From Clostridiales bacterium (lineage in GTDB: Bacteria > Bacillota > Clostridia > Oscillospirales > CAG-272), in contig JAGZAC010000120.1 in assembly GCA_018370615.1 (NCBI GenBank), positions 1 through 5,925 on the forward strand: a stretch of DNA of 5,925 nt, written 5' to 3'. Shown in pieces: positions 5,091 through 5,925 of this stretch (position 1 is its first letter; each line of letters begins with the position of its first letter). The position numbers and the translations under genes are program-made. Under the pieces are notes generated by a model. It was not told the origin of the DNA. It made no database searches and saw nothing but the letters and a program-made list of their open reading frames with translations.

Positions 5091-5130
5091 ATATATAGAG
5101 AGAAGTATATGATGACGGAGGAAGCAAAAT

Positions 5131-5925
5131 ATGTCTATTCGACTGAATGATAAATTCATTCGGCGCTATGTATCCGCAGAGGAAATGGAAGGCATTCGTC
5201 CTCAGGTGGAGACGGCTTTGGAAACACTGCATCGCGGCAACGGATTGGGATCTGACTTTTTGGGATGGATCCGCCGTCCCGTGGATTATGATAAAGAAGA
5301 ATATAAACGGATTCAGGCAGCGGCCGAAAAAATCAGAAAAAGCTGCGATGTTCTGATTGTGATTGGCATTGGAGGCTCTTATCTGGGTGCCCGTGCGGCT
5401 ATTGAATTTGTGCGCGGCAATTATTATAACAGCTTCCATGGGGACGGGCCGGAAATTTATTTTGCCGGCAACAGTATTTCAGCATCGGCGCTTGCAGATG
5501 TGCTGCGCCTTTGCGAAGGAAAGGACATCTGCGTAAATGTTGTGTCCAAATCTGGAACCACTACAGAGCCCGCAGTGGCATTCCGGATTTTCCGGGAGCT
5601 TTTGGAAAAGAAATACGGTGAGAAGGGTGCCAGAGAGCGCATCTTTGTCACCACAGACAAGAAACGGGGAAAGCTGAAGGAATTTTCCGACAGCAAGGGA
5701 TATGAAACCTTTGTGATTCCGGACGATATCGGCGGAAGATACTCTGTGCTCACTGCGGTAGGGCTTCTGCCTATCGCCGTCTGCGGCATCAACACAGACG
5801 ATATGCTGCGCGGTGCTGCGGATGCGATGCGTGCATATACCAGCGCAGATTTTGCAGAAAACGATTGCCTCAAATATGCGGCGTACCGGAACATACTGTA
5901 CCGTACGGGCAAGGTGACGGAAATT
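5131..5925 (+). CDS. pgi: Glucose-6-phosphate isomerase, N-terminal 265 codons (cut by window edge)
   Basis: The cytosolic enzyme that interconverts glucose-6-phosphate and fructose-6-phosphate in glycolysis and gluconeogenesis. The frame is open from the ATG at 5131 to the last base with no stop; bacterial short-form Pgi is about 450 residues, so nearly 60% is visible. Motifs: VIGIGGSYLGARAA (77-90), the first phosphosugar-binding loop of the SIS fold; VVSKSGTTTEPA (137-148), the sugar-phosphate-binding Ser/Thr loop; and DDIGGRYSVLTAVGLLP (198-214), containing the PGI signature and the conserved catalytic-site Arg203. The start is supported by GGAGGAA (5117-5123) 7 nt upstream and by the typical N-terminus. 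No frameshift is visible. The catalytic Glu and the C-terminal His and Lys signature lie beyond the window or near its end and could not be checked. Confidence 0.96.
   Translation, partial: MSIRLNDKFIRRYVSAEEMEGIRPQVETALETLHRGNGLGSDFLGWIRRPVDYDKEEYKRIQAAAEKIRKSCDVLIVIGIGGSYLGARAAIEFVRGNYYNSFHGDGPEIYFAGNSISASALADVLRLCEGKDICVNVVSKSGTTTEPAVAFRIFRELLEKKYGEKGARERIFVTTDKKRGKLKEFSDSKGYETFVIPDDIGGRYSVLTAVGLLPIAVCGINTDDMLRGAADAMRAYTSADFAENDCLKYAAYRNILYRTGKVTEI

Overview
The window most likely comes from a low-to-medium GC Gram-positive anaerobe of the class Clostridia, of the gut Oscillospiraceae/Ruminococcaceae kind. This is inferred from four things: strong GGAGG-type ribosome binding sites, consensus sigma-A-type promoters, a lipobox lipoprotein of the YerB (DUF3048) family, and an intergenic array of C/G-run palindromes of a kind I remember as common in such genomes. 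No database was consulted, so the taxonomy is an inference.

Layout. Positions 1-1617 hold two rightward genes that overlap by 8 bp: the C-terminal two thirds of an aminoacyl-histidine dipeptidase (pepD, cut by the window edge) and a HAD-superfamily phosphatase/phosphomutase-like protein. They are closed by a near-perfect intrinsic terminator (1625-1654). Positions 1684-2214 are non-coding and packed with palindromic repeats. I resolve these into six inversely oriented units plus three ~44-bp half-units, arranged as three composite modules. The array lies between convergent genes.

From the other side, a leftward two-gene unit (3689 down to 2243) encodes an unrecognised small cytosolic protein of about 106-110 aa, then a YerB-like lipoprotein. 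It is read from a consensus promoter at 3752-3780. Nearly on top of that promoter lies a rightward one (3736-3764) for a D-alanyl-D-alanine carboxypeptidase (penicillin-binding protein of the PBP5/DacF type, 3888-5042). A third strong promoter (5062-5090) drives glucose-6-phosphate isomerase (pgi), whose first 265 codons run off the right edge.

How the genes fit together. The carboxypeptidase and the divergent lipoprotein both act at the cell envelope and share a 200-bp promoter region, so co-regulation is plausible. PepD, the HAD protein and Pgi are ordinary peptide and sugar-phosphate metabolism. I found no complete mobile element, defence system, CRISPR array or RNA gene. The one structurally unusual part is the modular palindrome array, which keeps base pairing while changing sequence and has a constant 15-nt spacer between paired units. 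A second point of interest is an arginine-rich stretch in pepD that reads better in another frame.
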